From Undaria pinnatifida (taxonomy: Eukaryota > Sar > Phaeophyceae > Laminariales > Alariaceae), in NCBI GenBank assembly GCA_012845835.1, contig JABAKD010000016.1, positions 4,402,859-4,466,858 on the forward strand: a stretch of 64,000 bases of DNA, given 5' to 3'. Of this stretch, positions 13,473 to 24,100 are shown piece by piece (the stretch's first letter is position 1; every line of letters starts with the position of its first letter). A model generated the notes under the pieces. That model ran no database searches. It was not told the DNA's origin and saw nothing but the letters and a program-made list of their open reading frames with translations. Both the position numbers and the translations under genes were made by a program.

Positions 13473-14559
13473 GACCGGGTGGGAAGGTGTTTCGGCGGAG
13501 TCGACGGCGCCGAGGTGTTGTTCGAGGCGTCCGCCGCTCGAAGAAGGTCGGCTTTGTTCCGTGGTGGCACCCCCTGGACAAACATGCAGTTATCACGAAT
13601 AGGCGATTATGTTGCTCATTGTGATCGACCAAATCGCAGTCATGGCTCTCTACCGACGGAGTGCTGATGCTTTGAATACAGAACCAGCGGAGGAAAGGGG
13701 TGATCATTGGATTGTGTCACCAGCTTCGCGTTGGTAGGCGCGCGAGTATAGCAGAGTTGTGCGAGCGGACAGCACGACTGCTTGTTGGTGGTGATATGCG
13801 TAGAGGCCAAGACTATTGTGGTGGACAGCTACGTCTACCTTTTTTAGTTTCTAACTCCTTTGTAATTACACATCAACTGGTTAATTTCTGAAGTGGTTCT
13901 AGGTACAGTATTACTTCGTAGTTTTCCACTGCGATTGTACGATCCCGCGCAAATGTGTTGCGTGAACGGCGACGGTAATCTGGAAAAAGAAAAAGGGGGG
14001 ACGCCTGCAGGACGTCCCTTTTCGGGAGAGACTTCTGATGACACTTGGAGAACGAGCAGGGTGAGTCCACTCCGTGGTTGCCATCAATACTCGCATTCCA
14101 CAGCATGAAGCGCGGCTTCGAACTGCCGGCAGCGAACGCGTTACAGGTGTTGCAGATGCCGCGGGGAGAGGGGTTCATTTTCAATTTCCTCTTTGCGGAA
14201 ACACTACGGTGGTGGTGGGAAGGAACACCGACTGTCACGAAATTGGCGCTGTCTCGGCCATGATCGAGTAGCGACAGGCCGCGGCGTGCCTGCAGTGGGC
14301 GCTTGTGGAGGGTGCAGGTTCTCGGTTCCCGACCGTTCTAGAAAGCTGAGAGTAAGCAAGCTTGGCGCTGACACCAGCGCGGTTGACACCAAACCTCCAT
14401 AATCACTTGCAAGCAGCGTGTATAGAGAAAAATCTGTACGCGTTGCACTCCTTCCAACTAAGGGGGGCAGCTAGCCACCATAAGGATAGTACGGCCATGG
14501 AGGCGTTCTCATGGAGTATGTCGGATGGAAGTCTGCGGCCGTGGGCGGCAGATACGCAG

Positions 14560-14710
14560 GAGTGACGGCATCAGTGGCGGCCTCAAGGAGAACTAAGAGC
14601 TCACGCTACACGGCGCTCACAGACGCAGACGCTTTACCACTGTTGGAGGGTTTTGTGGAGTCGTGCGCAGCGTTCCCTCGGGACGGCCGCAGCCGAATCC
14701 CTAAGGGGCT
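14560..14710 (+). pseudogene. Decayed transposon coding segment, copy 1
   Basis: One frame reads SRYTALTDADALPLL, then SCAAFPRDGRS. The same pattern (T-A-x-x-DADAL-x-L, then AAFP) appears in two other spacer copies, so a protein-coding origin is likely although no family is recognised. The reading frame is closed soon on both sides. Confidence 0.4.
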
Positions 14711-14829
14711 CGGATATGAATAGAAGTTTGAGAAATTAGAAAGATAAGCGACCCTCAGTCAAATTCGTTATACACGATCATGACATCGAGACAATGGAGA
14801 AGGGGCAACAGGTATGAGCGTGATCTCAC

Positions 14830-15305
14830 GTTGCCGCAGAGAGGCATCGTTGATCCCGAACTATGTACGAATTGAGCCACGTCGCAACGTTACAACAGTG
14901 TACCAGGTGTATCGCAGCAACTGCTGACGCCGTGAGGTGCCCGAAGGATTATTCGTACGAGGACGGGTTGTTATCCCCCGTGGAGGAGGGTGCGTCACGG
15001 ACGATCGCACGCATTGCCCCGGGGGAACATGAAAACAAAAGTCGAACGACACACTCCTCTTTTCGCGAGCCCAGACAGGGGGGTATTGTACTAAAAACCA
15101 AAACTAAAGTTGAAAGAAATGTCGTTTTCTCGATTCGTGCAGTAATTTAGAGCCTAAAAGCGGGGACGAACGAAGTGTGTCCCCGGTGTGGGAAAAGCCT
15201 CCGGAATGTACAGAGAGAGCGACGTGATTCAAGGACATGCACTCGTCTCGCGATGGGCCCGACAACAGCAACGGAAAAGTAGGAAGAGGGTGGGCAAAAA
15301 CAGAG
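14830..15305. repeat. Spacer repeat family E, copy 1
   Basis: Contains gaggcatcgttgatcccgaa and ctatgtacgaatt, then aaaagcggggac, gaa.gtgtccccggtgtg, aatgtacagagagagcg and gcactcgtctcgcgat. The same order occurs at 16450-16695. Probably the non-coding part of the transposon decayed in this spacer. Confidence 0.6.
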
Positions 15306-16204
15306 CCTACCAACCTCGCAGGTGCTGAGGCCAGCACCAGTTCGTCGTGTCCTGCCTGGGCAATGGGCTTGTTGGCCGGTATGAAGCCGGAGCGAAGGGT
15401 GTCGGAGCATTTGCACATGCCCCACAGAAGCGTGCTTCGTATAAGCTCAGTCCGGTGCCTCGCGCCTCGTGTAGGCTGCAGCCGCTCCCCCGACTACCCA
15501 CGAGGAGCCAGTCAATCCCGCCGGAGGACAGACGACGCGTACTACTGTGGGGGCGGGCTTTCGCCGCTGGAGATCGGCTGGCCAGCGGCATCCTGAGGCC
15601 GTCATTCGGTAGAGTGATTTCCTTACCGAAGAGTACCCGAGAACAGCGGCCGAGTCCCCGTACCGGCGGGACGCGCACGAGCCGAATTCGCACGGTCGGA
15701 AGTTGCAGCGCTACTTTAACACGGGTGTCCGGTGAAATGGCCCGACGTCCGGGGTAAGAAGGGTCCAGACCGATCAAGGGCGGTGCAGGCAACTTGTGTC
15801 GAGCCTGCGAAATCTCGGTTAGCTATCGACGCTCTAGCGCTCAACGAGCATTGTCGCCGGGTTCTCTGGCAAAAGAACACGATGACGTGGGTAGCAGACG
15901 TCGCGGGGGAGGGGATCGACACAGGTAATATGCATGACCCCTCTGGGTTTCACAATCTGAGTCTGCAACTTGAGATCTGGCCGCTCCTTAGGGTGCCCTG
16001 CGCTGGCACGGACTGCGTGTGCACTACCACCCCGTTCGGTTGGAACTAGAGCCCAGCGTGGTACTACTAATCCAGCGAAGGAACGCGGCGTACCCGTGTT
16101 CACCGGTATTCCCGTCCTCGTCTATATCGACGTCATCTGGTATGGGAATATATCCTCCACGTTCGGGTGCTCTGACAAGGCACAATGACTATCTGCGGAG
16201 CCCT

Positions 16205-16320
16205 GCACGTGGGTATAGTGTTGTCGCGAAACGGCGTTCATAGATGCAGACGCCCTGACCCTGTCCGAACAGTTGGCAAGTTTATATGCAGCGTTTCCAT
16301 GGAACAATCGGAGCCGGGTC
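16205..16320 (+). pseudogene. Decayed transposon coding segment, copy 2
   Basis: The frame containing ETAFIDADALTLSEQLASLY, then AAFPWNNRSR, aligns with the segment at 14560-14710. No longer ORF is preserved. Confidence 0.4.
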
Positions 16321-16449
16321 CACCAGAGGTCAAGGTAGAAATTTGGGTATAATAAGGACGACAAGCAACTACCTGGTAGTGCGAAAGATAACACGATATA
16401 AATGAGCTACGGCGTTGAGAGAAGAGCAACAGGGAAAAGTATGGGTGTG

Positions 16450-16695
16450 ATATCATGCCGCAGAAGAGAGGCCTCATTGATCCCAAAGCATATACGAATG
16501 AATGCGACGACGGAATGTTACCGGAGTAATTTTAGAACTTAAAAGCGGGGACGGACGAAGTATGTCCCCGGTGTGCGAAAAGCCTTCTTCGGAATGTGCA
16601 GAGAGAGCGAGATGATTCAAGGATATGCACTCGTCTCGCGATCGGCCCGGCAACTGCACGGAAAAGTAGGAAGAAGGTAGGGAAAAACAGACCAT
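16450..16695. repeat. Spacer repeat family E, copy 2
   Basis: Collinear homologue of 14830-15305: gaggcctcattgatcccaa, acttaaaagcggggacgga, tgtccccggtgtgcgaaaag, gatatgcactcgtctcgcga and ggaaaagtaggaaga. The inserted material of copy 1 is missing. Confidence 0.6.
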
Positions 16696-16857
16696 CCCGC
16701 CCGCCCATCGTTGTGCGCGAGACACGCCGACAACGACGTCAATTTTGTAGTGTTTATTTACTAGGGTAAATGATCTCTTCGACGAGGTGCCGCGTTGATT
16801 ACCGGCGAATCAACGCGGGGGCAGTAGCCCTGGGTGAGAATCTCCGACTGATCGCAG

Positions 16858-16925
16858 CAGAGAGGCCTCATTGATCCCAAACTATGTACGAATTAATGCA
16901 ACGACGGAATGTTACCGGAGAAATC
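16858..16925. repeat. Spacer repeat family E, fragment
   Basis: cagagaggcctcattgatcc, then aactatgtacgaattaatgc and cggaatgttaccggag, match the beginning of copies 1 and 2. Confidence 0.55.
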
Positions 16926-17129
16926 GCAACGCTTCGATATGTTTGTTTTGGCCTTTCTATTAATACTGGTAGGAGTGTGGCATCTGGGCTTCCGATTCGC
17001 GTGCTCCCCTGATCATCGCTCACTGATACTGTCTGCTGTACCTCCTTGATTTTTGTACTAGCTTTTCTGCATTGATTGACGGCGGCTTGGTATTTTTTTA
17101 GTCACCTACCAGGCACTGTACGAAGTACG

Positions 17130-17260
17130 AGTATCTGGTACGTACGTAGGGCTATCACGGCGTATCAGGAACGTTCTTCTGCAGCAGTAGATATGTGGGC
17201 GGCATTCCCGTTGTTCCACAGCAACAATCGGCACCTCTCCACGACCCTCCACCGTACATA
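17130..17260 (+). pseudogene. Decayed transposon coding segment, copy 3
   Basis: The frame reads RAITAYQERSSAAVDMWAAF, then PLFHSNNRH, aligning with the AAFP..NNR end of copy 2. It lies about 0.9 kb upstream of the kinesin-2 start. Confidence 0.3.
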
Positions 17261-17898
17261 GTCTAATGCCGTAGACTAGTCTAAATAAACATAATAATAG
17301 CAGGGACCTCAAAAGATCTTAAGGTCGATCTTGCTATACAGGCGGTCGTCAAACTTCGTCGTATGAAGATTGGCCAACGGCACCACTCGTACCACTGCTG
17401 ATGATGAGCGCAAGAGCGCTGCCCAGCAAATCAATTCTGGTATTCGTAAATGTATCCTGCACCTGCGCGGTGGTATATAGTCTATTTTTAGACTATGTAT
17501 AACGTATCCGCACGTCTGCCAATATATGAATATTGAATGTAAGTCTAGACTGTTGTTTCCGACCAACCGCTCTCGACATGAGATCAATCCAAATTCGTTT
17601 AGAAGGAATCGGCATTCCGTTCCGACATACGGTCATTGCATACGATTTTATCGAGTGCTACCAGGTACTGACCTTTTTGCTCTCGCCAGCGAGGACCCAA
17701 CGCCACATGCGTACTGTCTCCTCTCCGACGAAGGCTCTCCGTCCTAGAGGTCGACGGCACCATCGTTGGACACCCCACCGACGGGCGGCGGCGCAGAGGT
17801 GTGAAATCGCGAGCAATCCCGCTCGCTATAATCTGCCTTCCCGTCTTCCCGTCTTCACCGCCACACACGCAAATGGTTGATTTGTTCCGTTTCGCGTG

Positions 17899-17941
17899 CG
17901 TTTTATGCGGCGCAATTGCCATCGTTTTATGCGGCGCAATT
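17899..17941 (+). promoter_or_regulatory. 19-bp direct repeat in proximal kinesin-2 promoter
   Basis: The 19-mer cgttttatgcggcgcaatt occurs twice with a period of 24 bp, 176-218 bp upstream of the kinesin-2 ATG. A near-perfect short repeat at this distance could be a tandem transcription-factor site, but it could also be a chance local duplication. No known factor is assigned. Confidence 0.4.
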
Positions 17942-18060
17942 ACTATCTCGACCAGACTCGACATTCGACTGCGGCCCAAACCTTTGTCTACGACGTACGC
18001 ATCCATCGTCGTGGGTGAAGCTCCGGGCAAACTACCCCTGCTCTGCTGGGGGGGGGACCG

Positions 18061-18084
18061 AGCCAAGCCAAGCCAAGCCAAGCC
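18061..18084 (+). repeat. AGCCA pentanucleotide microsatellite in kinesin-2 leader
   Basis: About five tandem AGCCA units end roughly 32 bp before the kinesin-2 start codon, so the array is probably in the 5' UTR or core promoter. Confidence 0.7.
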
Positions 18085-18116
18085 GTCCCGCGTGTGTTGG
18101 GCGAGGGCACGGCAAG

Positions 18117-21100
18117 ATGACGGAAAAAAAGACCGATAGGAAACAGGAGTGCGTTCAAGTCGTTGTGCGGTGTCGACCGTTCAGCACGAAGGAAACTAGG
18201 GAAAACCGTGGCAACATTATCTCCATAGAAACTGCCCTATTTCAGGTACGTGTGTTATGTGTGCGTGTGGTATACGGGTCGTTTGTCATGATTGTTCCGC
18301 CTTTGGTATAGGTCGAGTGACCTCGCTGATGGTTCGTTCTCGCTCGATAGAGCGAATCTGCTGCTGGTCTTGTGCGTTGCGCCGCCCATGGTCGTTCCCC
18401 GGTTTATGCAGTAGTCGCCAGTGCATGAAGTCCGGTTATCGCCGTCCTGTTTTCCCCCTGTTATCTCGCCGTACTAACTGTACGCTATGGTATATGAATC
18501 CTTGATCATGATTGTTCCGCCCCCGTTAGGTTACGTAGAGTGACTTCACTGATGGCTTCGCACTCGGTCGGGGGAGTGGTTTTGGTACTGGCCTCGTGTG
18601 ATGTACCGCCAATGCTGGTACCTGGCACCGCTGTATCTAACTTTATGTTACGCAGTAGCTGGCAGCAGCGACTGGAGCCCAGTTATTGTGTGCCGTCGTG
18701 TTGCTTTCCTGTTGTTTCGCCGTACTGAACTTGCCGACAGTTCATGGGGCGTACACTATGTACGAGTACTGCTGTTACGACGGCGATGTCACATGCCTGA
18801 CGCAACGCTACATCGCCTACGATGTACGCATCGCGGCAGTACTAGGGCCGAGTTCGTCGGAGAGGGAACCCCGAATTCCCTTACAGCGCTAATCGATTTT
18901 ATTCTTCATGTGTCATCGGTGATCGAAAGTAAAGCTGACTCCCTCAAGCACCACCACCACGACTGAAAAATCAAGGAAGAATGGCCGACTGCTGTGTGAT
19001 ACTGCCATCTCTTATCCGTACGTACCTGATTGTGTTACGAGTGCGTACGAGTTTGTACAAGTACTAGACTAATGCGTAAACCGTACGAGTACGTACCGAA
19101 AACAGACGAAGTCCATCAGCAGGGTACAGGCCACTTTATAATAGCTGGACTCCAGTTATTATCAACCCCTGTGGGTACCTCGCCTTGCCAGCATTTTTTT
19201 TACTGACGTACGATGCAATATGATGCCATGATGTCTGCAAGACGCGTTACTACAGCAGTGATGTGATGTCCACCCCATGCTATTGTTGTGCGCCAACCGT
19301 ACATTTCACATAATAATAGCACCCGAGCCATCCCACTGCTGTAGGGGTTGCCCTTTAGGCGCCAACCGTTTCTCAGAATGTTTCTCACCGATCTGACCGA
19401 TCTGATTGGTTGAGCTCCTCAAGCGTGGAATCATGGGTTAGCATAATAACTTGACGAGTACAATGGTTGTTTTTAGGACTGAGCGCATGGAAGTGTTGGT
19501 CGGGTTGCGCGAACGAATGCCTTCCAAGTAATGTTTCGGGGGAGGAATTGATTGCTGAGCTCCTCAAGTTAGGACCTCCGAAACTTCGTAGAATCTGCTG
19601 CACCCCGAGCGTGGGATGACTCACCCCTTCCAGAACAGACCAGGTGCCCGACCAACAAAGTTAAACGTGGTGCCTGCAAAACATGTTGATATTGTGATGT
19701 CCGCCCCGTGCTATTGTTGTGCGTCCGCCGCAGATCGCACTAAGTAACCCTGCTAGGACGGACCAAGCCCCTAAAAACTTCACTTTTGATGCCGTCTACG
19801 ATGAGACTACTCAGCAGAAGGCATTCTACGAAGAGTCTTGCTACGACCTCGTAGAGGGGGTAATGGAGGGCTACAACGGTACCATATTTGCCTACGGCCA
19901 AGTGAGTCTGTAGTTTCATCCCTAGATGTACTGCTGTAAGGCCTTGTGCTAGGATATTAGTCCGTTGGGTTACGTACTGATAATATGCCAAGCAATTGCC
20001 CATAGATAGGCTGCTTGTAACAGGTTAACCAATTACCCACCCGAACTAAGCCTTAACCCCGCTAGAGCTTCACCCACGTTTTCGGGACAAACTGCCCGAA
20101 AACAGCGTGCACATTGATTCAACCCCTTGAGGACTTCAAGGGGGGGGGGGGAGGTGTCGAAAAAAATGACGAAAAGGCAAGCATCGGCTGGACGAAGCAG
20201 CTTGGACTGCTAGCGCACGTAGGGAAAATCTCCTTCCGAGCAAAAATTCAAGAAGCTGCATTACACGCGCGCAGGCAGCGAGGTGATGACTCGTGCGACT
20301 GCACGCTGTTTCTAAACGCTTGCCGAAAGGGCGCACTCGTCGATGTTTCGGTCGGTTTGCAAGGGTCCCAACAGGGTTGACGTGGCAGTATGCCCCTTTC
20401 TTGTTTGTCGAAAAGGCGACGCAAGCGTGCACGACTAGCGAGAAGGCAAACACATAAATACATGTGTCAAGATGTTGGGTATTGCACTGGCATTTTTCTC
20501 TTTTTCACCGCGGTGGTTGACCACCTTGTCGTTTGCTAAAATTTAAGGACCATTGGACTACGCATACCAGTATGAAACCGAAACGACTCTTGTACTTCTG
20601 CCCAGAGTGGCAGTAAAATGGTCATCACCGGTGACGTCTGCTATGGTTAACGAGCTGTCGAACGGGAACGCACAGGGTTACACCGCAACGATACAAAGCC
20701 ACATCTGTAGTGCTTCTACCCTTATTCTCGGAGTGCGTGTTTTGTGAAACTGTCATTCGTGTCACTACGATAGATTAGTACCAAGTACAACAGGAAGGCG
20801 CAACCTCTACACACTATCAAGTAGTACGGTGTACAGCTCTACAAATGCGAATCAACTAATCAGCATCTACGCCTCCTGTACCACAACAGCTCGTGCACAC
20901 TCGAAAAAAGCGTCACTGGGAATCGTTCCACGGTAGCCCCCTCAACTTTTCTTTAACGAAATCACCGCTTTGAAACCAGCTCCCGGCCGTATCTCCTGAA
21001 ACACGGTGTCCCTTGCCCCTCCGACGCCATCGTTCGACCGTCCTATGCAAACAAGAAAATGTGTGAAGATTGCATTTTTCATAGCATCCTTCCTCGTGTC

Positions 21101-24100
21101 GAGCAGCCGTGTGAAACGTTCGTTAAAGAAAATCGCTGGTATTGGGGGCGGGGGGTATCGTAGAATCAGTCCTGGGACCGGCGTGAAGAATAATATCTTT
21201 GAACGGCAATGCGATAACACCTCTACCCTTGCTCTCGGGGTGTGCGTCTTGTGATACTCGTGCCCCTATCCCCACGACTGTTCTTCGGCGCCGTTTTCCT
21301 CTCCTTGACTGATGACCCCAACCGCGGTACGTGCGCTTCTATAGACTGGATGCGGCAAGACTCACACCATGCAGGGCTACAGCGACCCGCCGGAACTGCG
21401 AGGGGTCATCCCCCACTCCTTCGACCACATTTTTGAGAACATCAAGGGAAGCGTCAACACCGCTTTCCTAGTCCGCTGCTGCTACCTGGAGGTAAGAAGG
21501 GATCAGCCGAAGAGAAAAAAACGATGGTCGGCGTATAGTCTGGTGCGGTCGTAGTAGATACCTGGTACGATATTTTTCCGACCAGGTACCTGTCGCGCAA
21601 CTCTCAATATCACACACGTACATATCACGCTATGCTACTATTTTCGGTATTGCCAGGGGTGAGCACGAATTTGTAGAGTTGTGATGTCGAACCTCGACAG
21701 GTTTACCCTAAGCGTTGCCATTTCTCGCTGCTGAGCCTCTTTTCAGCAGGCGATTACGCGGGTGAGTCGCCGTGGCACGAGCTACCGCGGGAGAACGCTT
21801 AGCATTTTTTCTACGAGAGAATGCCTTCCTTCGATTTTTGACCCAGGTTACGGTGTCGGGGGTCACTTTTTTGTTTTTTGTTTTTTTGGAGTGGCTCGGC
21901 GTCACTCGTGCGAGTGAGCCCCCTAGTCCTTTGCGATCTCAAGCTTTTGTGCGGATACAATTCACGACACGAAGCCGAAATGGAGTGGTAATCTACGCTT
22001 CGCCTGAAAAAAAAACTCAAGCCTTTTCCCTTCCGTGAGGTACAAAGTCACTCGCGGGGAAAATGTGCGTACCCTACCTATCGTACCCTTCGACCTTTCG
22101 TTTGGGCGTACGCTAAAATTGTGTCGCCGTGGCGCTCGTGTTGGCTAACTCCTTTGGTGCTTCAGGGGGAGAACGTGTCGAATTTAACGAAAAATTACAG
22201 CATCATCTGCCACACGAGGTACCCCGAGCGGCCGGGCCAGGGGATGTTGTCCGAACTGAAAACTATGGAGGTGTACGTCGCGCATGTCGTGCGTGCAGAG
22301 TGGCTACTGTTGTACTCCGCAACACTCTATCTCTAGAAGGTTGCTGCGGCCGTAATTATCGCATGTTTTTGGTCGCTAGACCTTTAAAGTTGCTGGACAT
22401 TTTAGATCGCTAGACCTGGGCCCCAGAACGATATAATTATATACCTTGTAGTTGGTGCGCTCGCAAAGCCTGGCGGCTCAAGCGGCACATGCAACTGACC
22501 TCCGCCGCTCCTCACTGATATCGGCATAACAGATATACAACGAAGAAGTGCGAGATCTTCTCGCGAATAGTGGGGAGAAAAAGGAAAAGCTCGAGTTGAA
22601 GGAGGATCCTAACAAGGGGGTTTACATCAAGGTATTTTCCGGCACCGGGGGTAAACCTTACGGTAGTATTCAACGTTGGGGGATTCTCGAACGTGTTCAA
22701 TATACAAGCTTTACGCCATTTAGTTTTTGAATACCTGCCGCTACGAGGAGAGCTAACGCTAGCGAGTAGTTTTTGTTTCTACTTTCACTTCTTGTTCTGG
22801 TTCTACCGTAGGTGGCCTTAGTTCTAGTGTTAGCCCTGTCTTGCATTATAACTATTCACAAATCATGCGGTACATTTATCGGAAACAAATCGCCCCTGTT
22901 TGGAGGTGAGATTATTTGTCCGAGTTGTTTTTTTACTCCCATTTCCTGGATCCACCTCCTGTTTTACACGGTTCCGAGTGATTGGGTCTCGATTTTGCGC
23001 GATCACTTCATCCTTCCCGCCGGATTTGATTGTTATTCGGTTTATTCTACTCGAAATTACTATGGGTTCTACGGAGTTGTAGTCGGTTACTCATCGTAGT
23101 CTATAGTTCGGGGAGTTTATTATATATGTTGGGGTGTTTGGGGTTCCGGGGCAGTCAGGCCTGCGCACGATAGGCACGAGTTGCTTAAATGCATGACGAT
23201 AGGGGTGAGTAGCTCTCTACTGTGCCTTATACAGGCATTGAATTTATCAGAACAATATGGAAGTGCAGCCCAATGAATGATCCCATAGCCAAGGAATATG
23301 ACGAAAAACATCGCAAAACACAAATGTTATCCTAACGGTAACGGTAGTTGTTTAGCCTAGATGATTTAATGGATCTAATTGATCTAATTGATGTCCCTCA
23401 TCTAATTGATCTGATTGATCTATTAATAATTTATCTACAGTAGTTAATCCGATTGATGTAATTGATGTAATCGATCTACTTTGAAGGAAACTCGTCAGTC
23501 AGAACGTTTTCGGTCATTAATTGATTACCCTGATCTAATAGTATTTGATTTAATTGATCTATTTGATCTAGCTGATCTAATAGATCTAATTGATCTGGTT
23601 GGTCTAGTTGGTCTAGTTGATCTAAACAAGGAACCTCTTCAGTCAAAACACCTCGGCCAGAAAGCGCTATAATACCTCTATCCAACCTGGTAGCATGCTT
23701 CACGTGCAACCCCTCTCGGAATCTCCACGCGAAGCCTTACTCCTCTCACCACCTGGTTGTTTGTTTCCAGGACCTGACTCAGGCAGTTGTCGCGGACCAG
23801 GAGGGCATTAATCGCCTTATGGAACAGGGGCACAAAATGCGCACGGTTGGTGCCACGGCGATGAACGAAACCTCTTCGCGTTCCCACTCCATCTTCACCA
23901 TCGTCGTGGAGATTAACGACGTCGACGAGGCCGGAAAGGATCACATCCGGGTTGGAAAGGCAAGCTCATAAACTGCATCGTGTCACGAGCTTGGTCGTGT
24001 TTCCTGTTCGTTGATTCGTGTGATAAAGTACAACTTAACTAACCTCTCTGCGGTCAAGTAGCCGCGGCGAGAAGACAGAGCGAATCGCCACCATTTTTAA

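Larger units (their letters stand above)
13473..18116. promoter_or_regulatory. Divergent 5' spacer between kinesin-8 and kinesin-2 start codons
   Basis: This 4.6-kb spacer must hold the promoters of both kinesins, because they are transcribed away from each other. I see no clear TATA box. Close to kinesin-2 there is a 19-bp direct repeat (17899-17917 and 17923-17941) and, immediately upstream of the ATG, an AGCCA pentamer run (about 18061-18083). The middle of the spacer is mostly decayed transposon sequence (listed separately). Promoter function is inferred from position only. Confidence 0.45.

Noticed and set aside
12816..13602. Plus-strand open frames opposite kinesin-8 exon 1
   Set aside because: Shadow frames of a GC-rich coding exon; Pro/Ala-rich complement of the Gly/Arg-rich extension.
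15237..15757. Overlapping 119- to 161-codon frames on both strands
   Set aside because: Lie within the decayed transposon spacer. Frames on both strands are equally long because of high GC, and no motif was recognised.
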